Shown: in pieces, positions 55,660-55,743 of the stretch
Layout of the letters: the number at the start of each line of letters is the position of its first letter
Numbering within the stretch: the first letter of the stretch is position 1
NCBI GenBank assembly: GCA_947624225.1
Contig: CANQJF010000008.1
Location: forward strand, 1-55,743
Length of the DNA: 55,743 bases
Direction of reading: 5' to 3'
DNA from: an uncultured Clostridia bacterium
Lineage (GTDB): Bacteria > Bacillota > Clostridia > Christensenellales > Borkfalkiaceae
Translations under genes and position numbers: made by a program
Notes under the pieces: model-generated
What the model saw: the letters and a program-made list of their open reading frames with translations, nothing else
Told to the model about the DNA's origin: nothing
Database searches by the model: none

Positions 55660-55743
55660 TCCTGTGCTCCCGCTGTCATTTCGTCCGCCCGAGGCAATGG
55701 GCCTCCGCTGTCATACCGAGGCCCCAACGGGGCCGAGTGTATC
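55660..55743. repeat. intergenic repeat related to the 29.8-kb and 31.6-kb modules
   Basis: On the minus strand it reads GATACACTCGGCC, then GGTATGACAG and GCCTCGGGCGGACGAAATGA. It shares pieces with 29805-29823, 31640-31655 and 29989-30030. The window ends inside it. Confidence 0.6.

Noticed and set aside
55444-55743. Open frame through the 13-bp repeats at the window end
   Set aside because: It crosses a strong terminator hairpin and repeat DNA; the encoded text is low-complexity Arg/Lys/Thr sequence.

Overview
The window looks like a chromosomal segment of a Gram-positive, endospore-lineage Clostridia-type bacterium, probably an uncultured gut member. The reasons are: purine-rich Shine-Dalgarno sites; many TTGACA-N17-TATAAT sigma-A promoters; a yqfC-yqfD-phoH-HD-ybeY-era-yqzL-recO block, whose first two genes belong to the sporulation set; a rpmG-secE-nusG-rplKAJL block; and no outer-membrane genes. 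Core genes are GC-rich, while 0.8-4.8 kb, the middle of the mod gene and 44.3-46.1 kb are clearly AT-richer and look acquired. TGA is an ordinary stop codon here. Genus-level placement is not possible from the sequence alone.

Layout. (1) 0.1-9.5 kb is a defence island: a tandem leader repeat with a small ORF; an MjaI-like type II restriction-modification pair followed by a GHKL ATPase fused to a PD-(D/E)XK-like nuclease domain; then, on the other strand, a type III mod/res pair whose res gene is cut by an in-frame TGA. Between mod and a divergent XRE regulator lies an array of 12-bp operator repeats. (2) 9.6-21.9 kb is a five-gene surface/secreted cluster on the minus strand: two Listeria-Bacteroides-repeat/GLUG lipoproteins, a degenerate SGNH-like lipoprotein, a LamG-metallophosphoesterase and a jelly-roll/FIVAR-like anchored protein. 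The first four genes are joined by 4-nt ATGA overlaps, and a divergent AraC regulator sits at the promoter end. (3) 22.9-27.1 kb holds rtcB and a P-type cation ATPase. (4) 27.2-31.1 kb is the rpmG-secE-nusG / rplK-rplA / rplJ-rplL block, with a classic L10-leader attenuator. (5) 29.5-36.2 kb carries repeat elements and a 1398-residue lipoprotein. (6) 36.7-42.6 kb is the recO-to-yqfC operon. (7) 42.8-44.8 kb has mnmA and a tRNA-Arg(CCG) flanked by a 5' half and a decayed 3' half of the same tRNA. (8) 45-55.4 kb holds a structured leader RNA with a zinc-ribbon membrane protein, then scattered housekeeping and stress genes: flavin reductase, CDF transporter, hemolysin III, NUDIX, DraG-like hydrolase, Hsp20, an alkaline-phosphatase-superfamily enzyme and a TIGR04076 protein.

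The most interesting signals are these: the octamer CATGTCCG (19 exact copies on both strands, in several reading frames and between genes, about nine times the number expected from composition); the operator array over the type III system; the in-frame stop in res; the split tRNA-Arg; the switch-like RNA at 45.0-45.16 kb; the GHKL-nuclease fusion next to the MjaI-like system; and two genes whose ATG lies six bases after a perfect TATAAT, implying leaderless mRNAs. All functions are read from motifs by eye; no database search was run.
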